NCBI GenBank assembly: GCA_965197675.1
Contig: OZ240221.1
Span: 868,001 to 932,000 of the forward strand
DNA length: 64,000 nt
From: G965197675 sp965197675
Lineage (GTDB): Bacteria; Chloroflexota; Dehalococcoidia; Plut-88900
Direction of reading: 5' to 3'
A program made the position numbers and the translations under genes. The notes under the pieces are model-generated. The model was not told the origin of the DNA. It worked only from the letters and a program-made list of their open reading frames with translations, and did no database searches. Positions 40,319 through 48,738 of this stretch are shown here, piece after piece; the first letter of the stretch is position 1; each line of letters opens with the position of its first letter.

Positions 40319-41479
40319 TCACTTGACGAACAGCTTGCGCTCCAAGTTGGGAGTAAGGGATTCGCAGCCGTTCTCGGTGACGTGTATAGTCTCACTAACC
40401 CCTATAGTGGTGAGCCCTGGGAGATGAAGGAAAGGTATCAGGTGAAAAGTCATGCCAGCCTGGAGCTCTCGGTGCTCCCCTTCTTTCATGCTGATGATAT
40501 GCCCCTCTCCCCAGTCAGGAGCGAATCCGATCCCGATACTGTATGCCGCTCGATGATTGAAGGGAGCACCTATAGCGGCATCATCGACTAGCTTCTTGCA
40601 GAACATGTGGGCATCGTGAGCCGTGACGCATGGCTTTATGAACTTGATGGTCTCGTCCAATGCATCGGCCATCACCTGGGTCGCCTTGATCATCTTCTTC
40701 GGGGGGTCACCCACGTAGATGTTGCGCATCGTGGCGGCGTGGTATCGGTTGATGCAGCCGGGAATCTCGGTGTAGACCATCTGATTGGCGTTCACCTTCC
40801 CTCGATACCAGGTAGCATGGCACAGGTCGGAGCGGTCTCCCGTGGTGACGAATATGGGCAGGCCGGTGTACTCGCTACCGGCCTTGATCTGGGCTGCGTG
40901 AACGGCGGCTGCTATTTCGTTCTCGTCCACTCCTGGCCTGGAGGCTTCTATTGCTGCCCTAGTCCCCGCTTCGGCTGCTAGCCCCGCTTGCTTGATGTAC
41001 TCCATCTCCTGAGGAGATTTGATCATCCTCCCTTCCTCCACTAAGCCATAGCAGTCTACAAACTGGACGTCAGGCAGAGCAGCTGAGAGCCCTTCGTAAT
41101 CTCTAATAGTGATGAACCAAGACTGCTTCTCGATGCCTATCTTCTTATTGGCTAGCCCTAGACTTATCAGGGTATCCTTAGTGTGAGCGATCCAGTCGTC
41201 GGAGTCTCCATAGGGGCGACTGTCTTCCACCCAAGAAAGCCCCACCACATTGGTTGACTCGACCAGGCGGGCGATGAAGACCGGTTCCCTGTCCGGCAGA
41301 ACGATGAGGGTCTGAAACCAATAGTAGCCCGGCGTCTGGTAGCCGCTGAGGTAGTAGAGGTTCTCAGGAGTGGTGACCATCATCGCGTCGACGCCCTTCT
41401 CCTCCATGCGTTTGCGCAAAGCGTCCAGACGCTGCTGGTACTCATCTAAAGTGAAGTATTGATACCTGGGTTTTTTCAT
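40319..41479 (-). CDS. M24 creatinase/ectoine-hydrolase-like protein, copy 2
   Basis: A 386-residue paralogue with the same layout: YQYFTLDEYQQRLDALRKRMEEKGVDAMMV, NLYYLSGYQTPGYYWFQ, KSPQEMEYIKQAGLAAEAG, TEIPGCINRYHAATMRNIYVGDPPKK and the shared AYSIGIGFAPDWGEGHIISMKEGEH. The catalytic His-rich RYHAA motif is kept in all three copies and metal ligands are absent. GAGAGGTG precedes ATG 41479. Spacing to copy 1 is 32 bases. Confidence 0.88.
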   Translation of the reverse strand: MKKPRYQYFTLDEYQQRLDALRKRMEEKGVDAMMVTTPENLYYLSGYQTPGYYWFQTLIVLPDREPVFIARLVESTNVVGLSWVEDSRPYGDSDDWIAHTKDTLISLGLANKKIGIEKQSWFITIRDYEGLSAALPDVQFVDCYGLVEEGRMIKSPQEMEYIKQAGLAAEAGTRAAIEASRPGVDENEIAAAVHAAQIKAGSEYTGLPIFVTTGDRSDLCHATWYRGKVNANQMVYTEIPGCINRYHAATMRNIYVGDPPKKMIKATQVMADALDETIKFIKPCVTAHDAHMFCKKLVDDAAIGAPFNHRAAYSIGIGFAPDWGEGHIISMKEGEHRELQAGMTFHLIPFLHLPGLTTIGVSETIHVTENGCESLTPNLERKLFVK

Positions 41480-41561
41480 GCTCACCTCTCGCTGTGGGGG
41501 CTATGCGGAGCAAATGAGACCTGCCTCACCCAACCTTTTGTTGCAGGCATGTAGTACAGAC

Positions 41562-42725
41562 CTACTTTACATATAGCTTACGCTCGAGGGTGGGAGTGAG
41601 GGACTCGCATCCACTTTCGGTGATGTGGATGGTGTGACTGATGCCCACCGACGTAAGGCCTGGGAGGAAGACGAGAGGTATTAGATGGAAGGTCATACCC
41701 GGCAGAAGCGTTTGATGCTCTCCCTCTTTCATGCTGATAATGTATCCCTCGCCCCAATCTGGAGCAAACCCGATGCCGATACTGTAGGCCGCCCTGTGGT
41801 TCATGGATACTCCAAGATTGCCATCATCGATGACCTCTACGCAGCGCATATGAGCCTCATGGGCAGTGGTGACTCCTGGCTTTATGAACTTCATAGTCTC
41901 GTTAAGGGCCTGGATCATTACCTCGGTGCCCCTGGCTATCTGATCGGGCGGGTCTCCCAGGAAGACATTGGTCATTTGGGCTGCATGGTAGCGGTTTATG
42001 CACCCTGGTATCTCCAGGAACAACGAATCGCCCGACTTCAACTCTCCCCGATACCACGTGGCATGGCCCAAGGATGACCTGGTGCCGGCGGTGACGAAGG
42101 CCGGAAGGCCGGTGTACTCACTGCCCGCCTTGATCTGAGCCGCGTGGACAGCCGCGGCCACATCGTTCTCGGTAGCCCCTACATGAGCCGCCTCGATTCC
42201 CGCCATGGTGCCTGCTTCAGCAGCCGCTCCTGCCTGCTTTATGTACTCAATCTCTGCTGGAGACTTGATCATTCTTCCCTGCTCCACAACCATGGAACAG
42301 TCAACCCACGTGGCAGAGGGAAGGGCGGCTTGAAGCCTGTCGAAATCAAAGTTGGTCAGGAACCAAGACTTCTTCTCTACACCGATACGCTTGTCGGCCA
42401 AGCCTAGATCCGTCAATATGTCCACGCTGGTGGCGATCCAATCGTCGGAGTCGCCGTAGGGACGCCGGTCTTCCACCCACGTCAGATGCTCTGCATTGCT
42501 GTCCTCCAGCAAGCGGGTGCTGATCACGGGTTCCTTGTCCATAGGAACGACTAGGGTCTGATACCAGTAATAGCCTGGGGTCTGATACCCCGTTAAATAG
42601 CAGAGGTTTTCCGGAGTGTGGACCATCATCGCGTCCACTTCCTTTTCCTGCATGCGCTTGCGCAATGCATTCAATCTCCCTTGATACTCCTCCAGAGAGA
42701 AATACTGCCAGGTAGCTTTCTTCAT
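41562..42725 (-). CDS. M24 creatinase/ectoine-hydrolase-like protein, copy 3
   Basis: A 387-residue paralogue: WQYFSLEEYQGRLNALRKRMQEKEVDAMMV, NLCYLTGYQTPGYYWYQ, KSPAEIEYIKQAGAAAEAG, LEIPGCINRYHAAQMTNVFLGDPPDQ and AYSIGIGFAPDWGEGYIISMKEGEH. The longer frame reaches 42809, but ATG 42725 has GGAGGAG just upstream and matches the starts of the other copies. The three copies form one transcript with the SagB-type gene before and the LLM oxidoreductase after. Confidence 0.88.
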   Translation of the reverse strand: MKKATWQYFSLEEYQGRLNALRKRMQEKEVDAMMVHTPENLCYLTGYQTPGYYWYQTLVVPMDKEPVISTRLLEDSNAEHLTWVEDRRPYGDSDDWIATSVDILTDLGLADKRIGVEKKSWFLTNFDFDRLQAALPSATWVDCSMVVEQGRMIKSPAEIEYIKQAGAAAEAGTMAGIEAAHVGATENDVAAAVHAAQIKAGSEYTGLPAFVTAGTRSSLGHATWYRGELKSGDSLFLEIPGCINRYHAAQMTNVFLGDPPDQIARGTEVMIQALNETMKFIKPGVTTAHEAHMRCVEVIDDGNLGVSMNHRAAYSIGIGFAPDWGEGYIISMKEGEHQTLLPGMTFHLIPLVFLPGLTSVGISHTIHITESGCESLTPTLERKLYVK

Positions 42726-42759
42726 AAATCTCCTCCTTTGTGGACCTGCTTTAGAGTTG

Positions 42760-44301
42760 CTAGTCTTTAGTCCTGATGGATCTTCCAATGGCAACCAGGA
42801 ACATAACACTCTTGTTTTCGGCGCTGGGTGAAAAGAACTCGATCACATCATCATCGAAGAAGGTGAGTCCGCTGGCTCCCAGTTTCTGTCCATAGGCGGC
42901 CAGGTAAATCCGTCCTCCTATTAACCCCGCCTCCAGTTGGGCCATACGATAACCCCTGTTGCCATAGCGCTCCAGTATGAGGTTGAGGTCAGCTATAAAG
43001 AAGACATCGACGCTGGCATCGGCGGGAATTGCTTGCTCCAGACCTAAATACCCCGCTTTGTCTCGATAGTCGCCTTCCTTTAGCTGCTCCAAGCCCTTTC
43101 TGTCCCGGTGAAATAGATAGGAGCCGCTGGGTATACCCTCCACTGCATTGACGATTAAATACAGCTGGTTCAGCGTTGAACCAAAAGGCTCCAGGAAATC
43201 GGTGGAGATACCGACGGTGGAGACGTCGAGAATGTTTGAGAGTTGAGGAAAGGTGATGGATTCTCGATCGAACTGGCGAGTGGAGCCTCTACGTGAAATG
43301 GTCTCCTCCAGGGGCCGAACAGCCAGGTCCTCCTTGGTGATAGGAGTCAATGGGTAGAACTCTCCTTGGGGGTCCTTCATGACTGGAGATGGAGTGGGGC
43401 CGCGCAAGTCTTCCACTTCTCGCTCGTCTCTCAGAGACGACTCAGTGCGAATATCTCTTATGGCTGGATAGTCCACTTCAGACTTGGACAGGGGCTCGAC
43501 GTCGTACTCTATATCATCTAGCGGTGAGCTCCCATTCATGGATGCTCTGGGGATGTTGCCCAGTGAGACCATGCATATCGAGGCCTCTTTGTGTTGATTC
43601 AGACCCAGAAGGCGATCTATCACGCCATCGGTGAAATTGACTACTAATTTGGCAGGAACGCGCCGGGCGGAAGCGATGGCAAGCAAGTTGGCCAGAATGG
43701 TACCGGAATCCCAAAAGGAGTGACGGTAGGCCCTGGCCTGGTACTTCCAGGAGTTTCGCCAGAAGGTATCGGCGCAGACAATAACAGCAGAAGCATTGAG
43801 TACGGAGGGGTCTCCGGCTGTGGCTCGAATCAGCTCTGACAGGTAGTCTCCCGAACGCAACCGTTTCAATGAGAAGTCGTGAGGGGCAAACTGATATACT
43901 CCCGCCTCCAGCCCTGGCAAGTCTCGGCACACAAGATAAAGGTCTATGTGATAGAGGGCGCCGGTGCACGCCGCCGCCCGAAAGAACAGCTTCATCCCTT
44001 TGGAATATTCTTTTTGCTTGGTGATACCCGCCGAAAAGTAGAATAGGTGGGAGAGGGTCTTCAGGTCCAACTCTCGGCTGTTTTGGTCTTGAACAGGCGG
44101 ATGCGAAATACAATCTAAGGCCGACATGCCTGTTGATTCCAGCTCTCGGGGAAGCTGGACGTCTTCTATCGATTTATAGACCTTGAAGGGAGTAGGTCGG
44201 TTGTCCCAGTCGAGATAATGGGCATTAGTACGAACGCTCAAATAGGAGTGCTTGGTGCCGTTGTGGTATGTCCAGGTTGCGCCGGTGTTCCGATTGCCCA
44301 T
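42760..44301 (-). CDS. SagB/ThcOx-type dehydrogenase, two nitroreductase-like domains
   Basis: A 513-residue protein of the SagB-type dehydrogenase family with two FMN-reductase-like halves (about 60-270 and 300-510). The first has LSHLFYFSAGITKQKEY, RAAACTGALYHIDLYLVCRDLPGLEAGVYQF and WKYQARAYRHSFWDSGTILANLLAIA; the second repeats SRRGSTRQFDRESITFPQLSNILD and RYGNRGYRMAQLEAGLIGGRIYLAA. In RiPP clusters such enzymes oxidise azolines to azoles, but no YcaO or precursor gene is near, so the substrate here is unknown. It lies 34 bases before the M24 trio in the same orientation. Confidence 0.85.
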   Translation of the reverse strand: MGNRNTGATWTYHNGTKHSYLSVRTNAHYLDWDNRPTPFKVYKSIEDVQLPRELESTGMSALDCISHPPVQDQNSRELDLKTLSHLFYFSAGITKQKEYSKGMKLFFRAAACTGALYHIDLYLVCRDLPGLEAGVYQFAPHDFSLKRLRSGDYLSELIRATAGDPSVLNASAVIVCADTFWRNSWKYQARAYRHSFWDSGTILANLLAIASARRVPAKLVVNFTDGVIDRLLGLNQHKEASICMVSLGNIPRASMNGSSPLDDIEYDVEPLSKSEVDYPAIRDIRTESSLRDEREVEDLRGPTPSPVMKDPQGEFYPLTPITKEDLAVRPLEETISRRGSTRQFDRESITFPQLSNILDVSTVGISTDFLEPFGSTLNQLYLIVNAVEGIPSGSYLFHRDRKGLEQLKEGDYRDKAGYLGLEQAIPADASVDVFFIADLNLILERYGNRGYRMAQLEAGLIGGRIYLAAYGQKLGASGLTFFDDDVIEFFSPSAENKSVMFLVAIGRSIRTKD

Positions 44302-44457
44302 TCAGCCCCTAACCCCCATAAGTATCCGTTGCTGATCGATACATGGGAGCGACTTAGCGCCCAAGAGTATACCAGAATTAGCCTTACGTTCCTATGGGAG
44401 GGCAGGAATGAAAAGCGCCAGGCCACACCCTGGGTCTTGGTGCAGCAAAGAAAGCCG

Positions 44458-45243
44458 CTAGGCGGGAAGCCCGAAGTAGTAGGCTCGCTCGGACCTTACG
44501 TAGCGTTCGCTGAGGAAGTTAAGGGCTCTCCTAGCGAGGGTGAACTTCTCTGAGAGAGTCGTGAAGATTGACTCTAAGCCGGGCTCAGGAGACTCCCTGG
44601 CGGCCAGCTCGTAGAAAGTCTGCCCCTCGGTCTCGTAGTCGGCTATTGTTCGTCTTTTATGCCTGGTGCTACACGTCCGACTCGCCGACTGTATCGTGTG
44701 ATCTGGAAAGATTCCGGCCAGGAACAGGGCTACATCGGCAATGCGTTTGTAATACATGGGGCGCACCTCTGGGTCCGACTGGCTGCACAGAAGGATCATG
44801 TCATCGATGTCCATATCGCTGAACTTCCTGCGTCGCAGCCTTCCCCGCTCCATCCAGTAAGCTACAGTGCTTCGAGTCTTGGCGAAGGAGGAGAGCATGT
44901 CTACCAAGTAGTCCCGAGGAGGCCTGTGGTCCAGCAGCTCCGCCACTTCCGGCGCTTCGAATACGGGAATTCTCTCGCCCTTGTCTCCTACCTCGTTGAT
45001 GTAGGTCTCGTTTTCCAAGTCTCGGCGAATCTGGCGAAGCAGTATGGAGAACAGCATATAAGGAGAGATGCGTATGAAGGCCTCCTCGTCGTTCAATACC
45101 CTTTGTGCGAGCTTTGGGTCATCCAGCATCTTGTCCTGAAAATCTTCTTTATCGATGATCAGTTCAATGATACTGGTGTGGTCCTGATACTTGGCGGCCA
45201 CCGTTTCCACTAAGAATTTAAGATCGGAGTCGGTAAGCTTCAT
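44458..45243 (-). CDS. Conserved-looking protein of unknown function
   Basis: A 261-residue, mostly helical protein: KLTDSDLKFLVETVAAKYQDHTSIIELIIDKEDF, MLFSILLRQIRRDLENETYI, GERIPVFEAPEVAELLDHRPPRDYLVDMLSSF and a C-terminal ARRALNFLSERYVRSERAYYFGLPA. No signal peptide or membrane segment is visible. I do not recognise the family. It is 156 bases upstream of the SagB gene on the same strand and divergent from the enolase-superfamily gene. Confidence 0.7.
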   Translation of the reverse strand: MKLTDSDLKFLVETVAAKYQDHTSIIELIIDKEDFQDKMLDDPKLAQRVLNDEEAFIRISPYMLFSILLRQIRRDLENETYINEVGDKGERIPVFEAPEVAELLDHRPPRDYLVDMLSSFAKTRSTVAYWMERGRLRRRKFSDMDIDDMILLCSQSDPEVRPMYYKRIADVALFLAGIFPDHTIQSASRTCSTRHKRRTIADYETEGQTFYELAARESPEPGLESIFTTLSEKFTLARRALNFLSERYVRSERAYYFGLPA

Positions 45244-45343
45244 TTCTGTGTGACCTCGGAATATTCCTCTACTCGTATTCTACCATTTTTACCACGGCGG
45301 CCTGTAAAGGAAGGAAACCCGAGTTTGGTACGGCATTCTGGGC

Positions 45344-45372
45344 TTGACACTAGGTTTGATACTTCATATCTT
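45344..45372 (+). promoter_or_regulatory. Promoter of the enolase-superfamily gene
   Basis: TTGACA (45344-45349) and TATCTT (45367-45372) with a 17-base spacer, 35 bases before the ATG. Confidence 0.7.
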
Positions 45373-45406
45373 GCGAGGGCATTTCAGGAAGTAAGGAGAT
45401 GTGGAT

Positions 45407-46525
45407 ATGAAGATCACTAGAGTGGAAGCCTGTACGTGCGCGGTGCCCCTGGATACAGGCATTGCCTTCTCCACGAGGGCTGTTCAAGAGCGTCATTACA
45501 CGTTGGTCAGGATTCACACAGATACAGGGGTAGAGGGAATCGGCTTCTGCTATGCGGGGCATAAGGCGGGGCACCTGGCTACCATCGCGGTTAGAGATCT
45601 GCTAAGGGACGTGGTAGTGGGCAGAGACCCTCACCAGGTTGAGGCTATCTGGGACGCCATGTACAGAGAATCTTTGCTTCACGGCCGCCGGGGATTGGTT
45701 CTCCGCGCCCTCAGTGCTATAGACATAGCTCTGTGGGACGCCGTATCCAAAGATGCGAGCCTTCCTCTGTATCGATATTTAGGCGGGTATAGAGAGGAGA
45801 TGGTTCCCGCCTACGCCAGCGGTGGATATTATCTACCGGGCAAGGGGCCAGAGCAACTGGCCGATGAGATGCGAGGCTATCTGGATATGGGTTTCCCAGC
45901 GGTGAAGATAAAGGTGGGGCGGCTTCCCGCCAGAGAAGACGCAATTAGGATAAGAGAGTCCAGGGAAGCGGTAGGTCCTGATGCACCCCTCTTCCTGGAT
46001 GCCAACAACGCCTGGCCCGACGCCAGCTCTGCTATTCAGGCCATTCGATATTTCGAGGAGTACGTTCCTGGTTGGATTGAAGAACCCCTGATGCCCGACG
46101 ACATCCAAGGTCACGGAACCATAGCTTCGGAGGTGCTGACCCCGGTGGCTACCGGCGAGATACACGCCACCAGATGGGATTTCGCACAGCTGATACAGCA
46201 GAGGGCAGCCGTCATTCTTCAGGCCGACGCAGGAGTTTGCGGTGGGGTAACAGAGTGGAAAAAGATTGCTGCCCTGGCCGCCGCCCACGACTTGCAGATG
46301 GCACCCCACTGGCTGCAGGAAGTACACGTGCATCTGGTGGCCTCTACCCCCAATGCCACCTGGTTGGAGTACTTCACCGACTTTAGTGTAATAAACGTGG
46401 GTCGGCTGTTCAGGACTGGCCTTGAGGTCAAACCCGGTGGGATTTCCCTTCCCGATGAACCCGGCCTGGGGATAGAGCTGGACGAAGCTGCAGTGAAACG
46501 CTACTCGCTAGATGGGTGGGCGTAG
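45407..46525 (+). CDS. Mandelate racemase / muconate-lactonising enzyme family protein
   Basis: A 372-residue enolase-superfamily enzyme. The N-terminal cap (MKITRVEACTCAVPL, GIGFCYAG) is followed by the barrel with the base pair Lys-x-Lys (Lys167, Lys169 in VKIKVGR), metal ligands Asp198 (FLDANNAW), Glu225 (WIEEPL) and Glu251 (ATGEI), an ADAGVCGG strand and the His of APHWLQEVH. This set fits sugar-acid dehydratases or racemases of the mandelate racemase group. ATG 45407 is preferred over GTG 45401, since AAGGAG lies at the right distance. The substrate is not readable. Confidence 0.92.
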   Translation: MKITRVEACTCAVPLDTGIAFSTRAVQERHYTLVRIHTDTGVEGIGFCYAGHKAGHLATIAVRDLLRDVVVGRDPHQVEAIWDAMYRESLLHGRRGLVLRALSAIDIALWDAVSKDASLPLYRYLGGYREEMVPAYASGGYYLPGKGPEQLADEMRGYLDMGFPAVKIKVGRLPAREDAIRIRESREAVGPDAPLFLDANNAWPDASSAIQAIRYFEEYVPGWIEEPLMPDDIQGHGTIASEVLTPVATGEIHATRWDFAQLIQQRAAVILQADAGVCGGVTEWKKIAALAAAHDLQMAPHWLQEVHVHLVASTPNATWLEYFTDFSVINVGRLFRTGLEVKPGGISLPDEPGLGIELDEAAVKRYSLDGWA

Positions 46526-46661
46526 GGGGGCTTTTCGTCGGAAGAGGCTCTTCAGCGGAAAAGCTGGTCGTCCCCGGCCGGCGACGTCCAGGGCCAAGCC
46601 GAAGAAAGCGAAACAGTCTCACGTGAGAGATGGCAAGGTGCAGAAGGGTCGACGCAGATAA
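46512..46661 (+). CDS. Small arginine/lysine-rich protein
   Basis: A 49-residue frame overlapping the end of the preceding gene by 14 bases. It is very basic: GGRRGAFRRKRLFSGKAGRPR, then SRAKPKKAKQSHVRDGKVQKGRRR at the C-terminus. The composition suggests RNA or DNA binding. No Shine-Dalgarno is visible, so it depends on coupling to the upstream gene or is a chance frame in G/C-rich sequence. The rest of the gap to 46830 holds nothing I can support. Confidence 0.3.
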   Translation: MGGRRGAFRRKRLFSGKAGRPRPATSRAKPKKAKQSHVRDGKVQKGRRR

Positions 46662-46830
46662 CCTAGGCTTTGAGTCCAGCGTCCGCCGCTGGTTAGAAGC
46701 TTCCCTTCCGACCTCTTCCAGGATAGCCTCCCCTTGGGAGAGGTCTACTCCTCACTGAAAGTTGGGAAAATGTGGATACCTCGAACTTTCGCCGTATTTT
46801 CAGCAGTATGCTCAGTGCCTAACCCAGGCG

Positions 46831-46905
46831 TGGAGCGGGCGAAGGGATTCGAACCCTCGACCTTTTGCTTGGGAAGCAAACACTCTGCCACTGAGTTACG
46901 CCCGC
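46831..46905 (-). tRNA. tRNA-Gly (anticodon CCC), copy 1
   Basis: A minus-strand cloverleaf with acceptor GCGGGCG, anticodon stem TTTGC/GCAAA around TTCCCAA (anticodon CCC), T-arm GGTTCGAATCC and encoded CCA. It is identical to the copy at 48007 except at 46862. No clear promoter is seen upstream of this copy. Confidence 0.95.
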
Positions 46906-47018
46906 AGTGACTCGACGTGCTAGATCCTGTGTAGTTTGCGATGCTATCATGTATCCCATGGGCAGGGAGATGACTAAAGCCTACTCACGACTGCCAGCAA
47001 CTCGACGGGATACTACTT

Positions 47019-47222
47019 ATGAAAGGGCTTCGCAACATCCGTCAAGAACAGGCAGTTCGAGCCTTCATCAGGCTTGGGGGATCGGAGCGGCGTGGAAAAG
47101 GAAGTCATCGAGTCATCGATATTAATGGGCAAGACATTTCTATCCCACATGGTTTGTTAAAAATTGGCCTCTTGAGGCACATCATTAGGATTGCCAGATT
47201 AAGCGTGGAAGAGTTCAGGTAG
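47019..47222 (+). CDS. hicA: HicA-type mRNA interferase toxin
   Basis: A 67-residue dsRBD-like toxin: VRAFIRLGGSERRGKGSHRVIDINGQDISIPHG with the catalytic His in KGSHR, and LLRHIIRIARLSVEEF at the end, all HicA features. HicA cleaves mRNA until bound by HicB. It precedes hicB by 21 bases, the usual order, and lies inside the segment between two tRNA-Gly copies. Start ATG 47019 has only a weak ribosome site, which fits low toxin expression. Confidence 0.88.
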   Translation: MKGLRNIRQEQAVRAFIRLGGSERRGKGSHRVIDINGQDISIPHGLLKIGLLRHIIRIARLSVEEFR

Positions 47223-47243
47223 GCTTTATGAGGGGAGGCGACT

Positions 47244-47543
47244 ATGACTGTGGCGACTCAGAGATATACAGTAGTAGTGCATGAGGCGGAAGAAGGTGGA
47301 TACTGGGCAGAGGTCATCGAACTGCCAGGATGCGTGTCCCAAGGTGAAACCATGGATGAACTGAGGCGAAGCATTAAAGAGGCCATCGATGCTGTTCTGC
47401 TTGAGGATACTGGGGATGAGGACATACGAATGTTGATTCCACCACACTCAGAATCAAGCTCTTTTGTGTTGGTTGGCAAGGAGACTGCGGAGTCTTGGGA
47501 TGTTTCAGGAGAAACGAGTTCCTGGACCAGTACTAGTTGCTGA
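47244..47543 (+). CDS. hicB: HicB-type antitoxin
   Basis: A 99-residue protein with a HicB-like partial RNase H fold: YTVVVHEAEEGGYWAEVIELPGCVSQGETMDELRRSIKEAIDAVL. The family's PGC-x-S/T-x-G-x-T block and the following helix are clear. No DNA-binding HTH or ribbon-helix-helix is obvious in the Ser-rich C-terminus. GGGAGG precedes the ATG. It neutralises HicA by covering its active site. Confidence 0.88.
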   Translation: MTVATQRYTVVVHEAEEGGYWAEVIELPGCVSQGETMDELRRSIKEAIDAVLLEDTGDEDIRMLIPPHSESSSFVLVGKETAESWDVSGETSSWTSTSC

Positions 47544-47554
47544 AAGGAACGTCA

Positions 47555-47968
47555 TTGGAAGTCAACTTTGCATTTCTTTGCGACTATGCTGACCAGAGCG
47601 GAAAACTAACCGCCTTTGGTATAGGAATTGACACTATCTACGCCAGAAGGATTCCTACGACCCATCCTTTGATCTTCGCTGTCATTCAACTGCGGTTCAC
47701 CTCGGTAGAAGTGGGTGAAAAACAATTCGGTGTCCGACTCATTGATGCGGACAGCAACGCCATCATTGCTCCTCTGGACACAATCCTCCACGTTGAGCCT
47801 CCACCGCAAGGCTATACTTACAGAAACCAGAGCATAGCTCTAGCTCTTCAGGGAGTGCGCCTTCCTCATTACGGTGATTACTCGGTAAGGTTTTTAGTGC
47901 AAGGCCAAGAGGTAAAGCAGGTTCCAGTCCGACTTGCCCTACCTCCCACTCCACCGTCAACGGGCTGA
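47555..47968 (+). CDS. DUF6941-like protein of unknown function
   Basis: A 137-residue protein: EVNFAFLCDYADQSGKLTAFGIGID, PLIFAVIQLRFTSVEVGEKQFGVRLIDAD and QSIALALQGVRLPHYGDYSVRFLVQG, a single beta-sandwich as in DUF6941-type proteins. The start is TTG 47555 with AAGGA six bases before it; the longer frame overlaps hicB. Third gene of the cassette between the tRNA copies. No function known. Confidence 0.65.
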   Translation: MEVNFAFLCDYADQSGKLTAFGIGIDTIYARRIPTTHPLIFAVIQLRFTSVEVGEKQFGVRLIDADSNAIIAPLDTILHVEPPPQGYTYRNQSIALALQGVRLPHYGDYSVRFLVQGQEVKQVPVRLALPPTPPSTG

Positions 47969-48006
47969 CCACCCTAAGCATTGGATAAATCCACGAAGGA
48001 AAAGGG

Positions 48007-48081
48007 TGGAGCGGGCGAAGGGATTCGAACCCTCGACTTTTTGCTTGGGAAGCAAACACTCTGCCACTGAGTTACGCCCGC
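48007..48081 (-). tRNA. tRNA-Gly (anticodon CCC), copy 2
   Basis: Same structure as 46831-46905 with one difference (T at 48038). The identical block spans 48006-48081 and 46830-46905, so flanks are unrelated beyond the gene. This copy has a good promoter. Confidence 0.95.
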
Positions 48082-48092
48082 TGGGTGAACTA

Positions 48093-48121
48093 ATTGTATC
48101 TGCCCCAATTTTGGTGGTCAA
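48093..48121 (-). promoter_or_regulatory. Promoter for tRNA-Gly copy 2
   Basis: On the minus strand, TTGACC (48116-48121) and TACAAT (48093-48098), spacing 17. Confidence 0.65.
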
Positions 48122-48146
48122 GCAGACCCGTCGACACTCCTGTCCC

Positions 48147-48653
48147 TCAGCGCAGGCGGCCGATGGCGTACATCACACCCACTATCAGGAACAGCAGCAT
48201 GAACACATCAGAGGTAAAGACCCACCTCCACAAAATCTCGCCTGACAGGTCGTGGATCAGGGCGCCTCGTATGACCTTTCCTACGAAATAGCTCAGTACC
48301 ACGCTGGATGCGGCTATTACCTGGAGCCAGCGTCCCCTCTTTCGGTTAACCGAGCGAGACACCCCTTCTCCTATGGCTATGCCCAGCCCGATGGACACGA
48401 AGATGGAAATGAAGGGGATGCCTCGCAGGACGGCCCATGCAAATCCCCCTAGGATGGCCAAGCCCAATCCAGCCCCGATGCCCTTTAGATAATAGGAAGA
48501 GTCGACCTGGTAGATGGGGCTAGGGCGAATGTTGGCACACTTCTGGCATCGAGCACCGACTGGAGTGTGCACCAGACACTGATGACAGATGGGCTTTGCG
48601 CACTTCCCACACGTGAGAAGGGTCTCAACTTCGGGATGGAGAGCACATTGCAT
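48147..48653 (-). CDS. Membrane protein with N-terminal B-box-like zinc finger
   Basis: 168 residues. The first 45 hold a B-box/double zinc-finger pattern (CALHPEVETLLTCGKCAKPICHQCLVHTPVGARCQKC). Four hydrophobic segments follow: GIGAGLGLAILGGFAWAVL, ISIFVSIGLGIAIGEGV, WLQVIAASSVVLSYFVGKV and VFMLLFLIVGVMYAIG. Similar proteins are common in Chloroflexota and other groups, sometimes next to rhomboid or signalling genes. Role unknown. Confidence 0.8.
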   Translation of the reverse strand: MQCALHPEVETLLTCGKCAKPICHQCLVHTPVGARCQKCANIRPSPIYQVDSSYYLKGIGAGLGLAILGGFAWAVLRGIPFISIFVSIGLGIAIGEGVSRSVNRKRGRWLQVIAASSVVLSYFVGKVIRGALIHDLSGEILWRWVFTSDVFMLLFLIVGVMYAIGRLR

Positions 48654-48738
48654 GTTGCCGGTCCTGTACCAGGAGATGTAATTAACGTCGGTGGGGCTAG
48701 AGAGATGCCGGCTGAATTAGCCAACAGGTGGTTATCAG

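Noticed and set aside
42726..42809. Longer N-terminus of M24 copy 3
   Set aside because: It overlaps the SagB-type gene end, and the paralogues begin at the homologous MKK position with a strong ribosome site.
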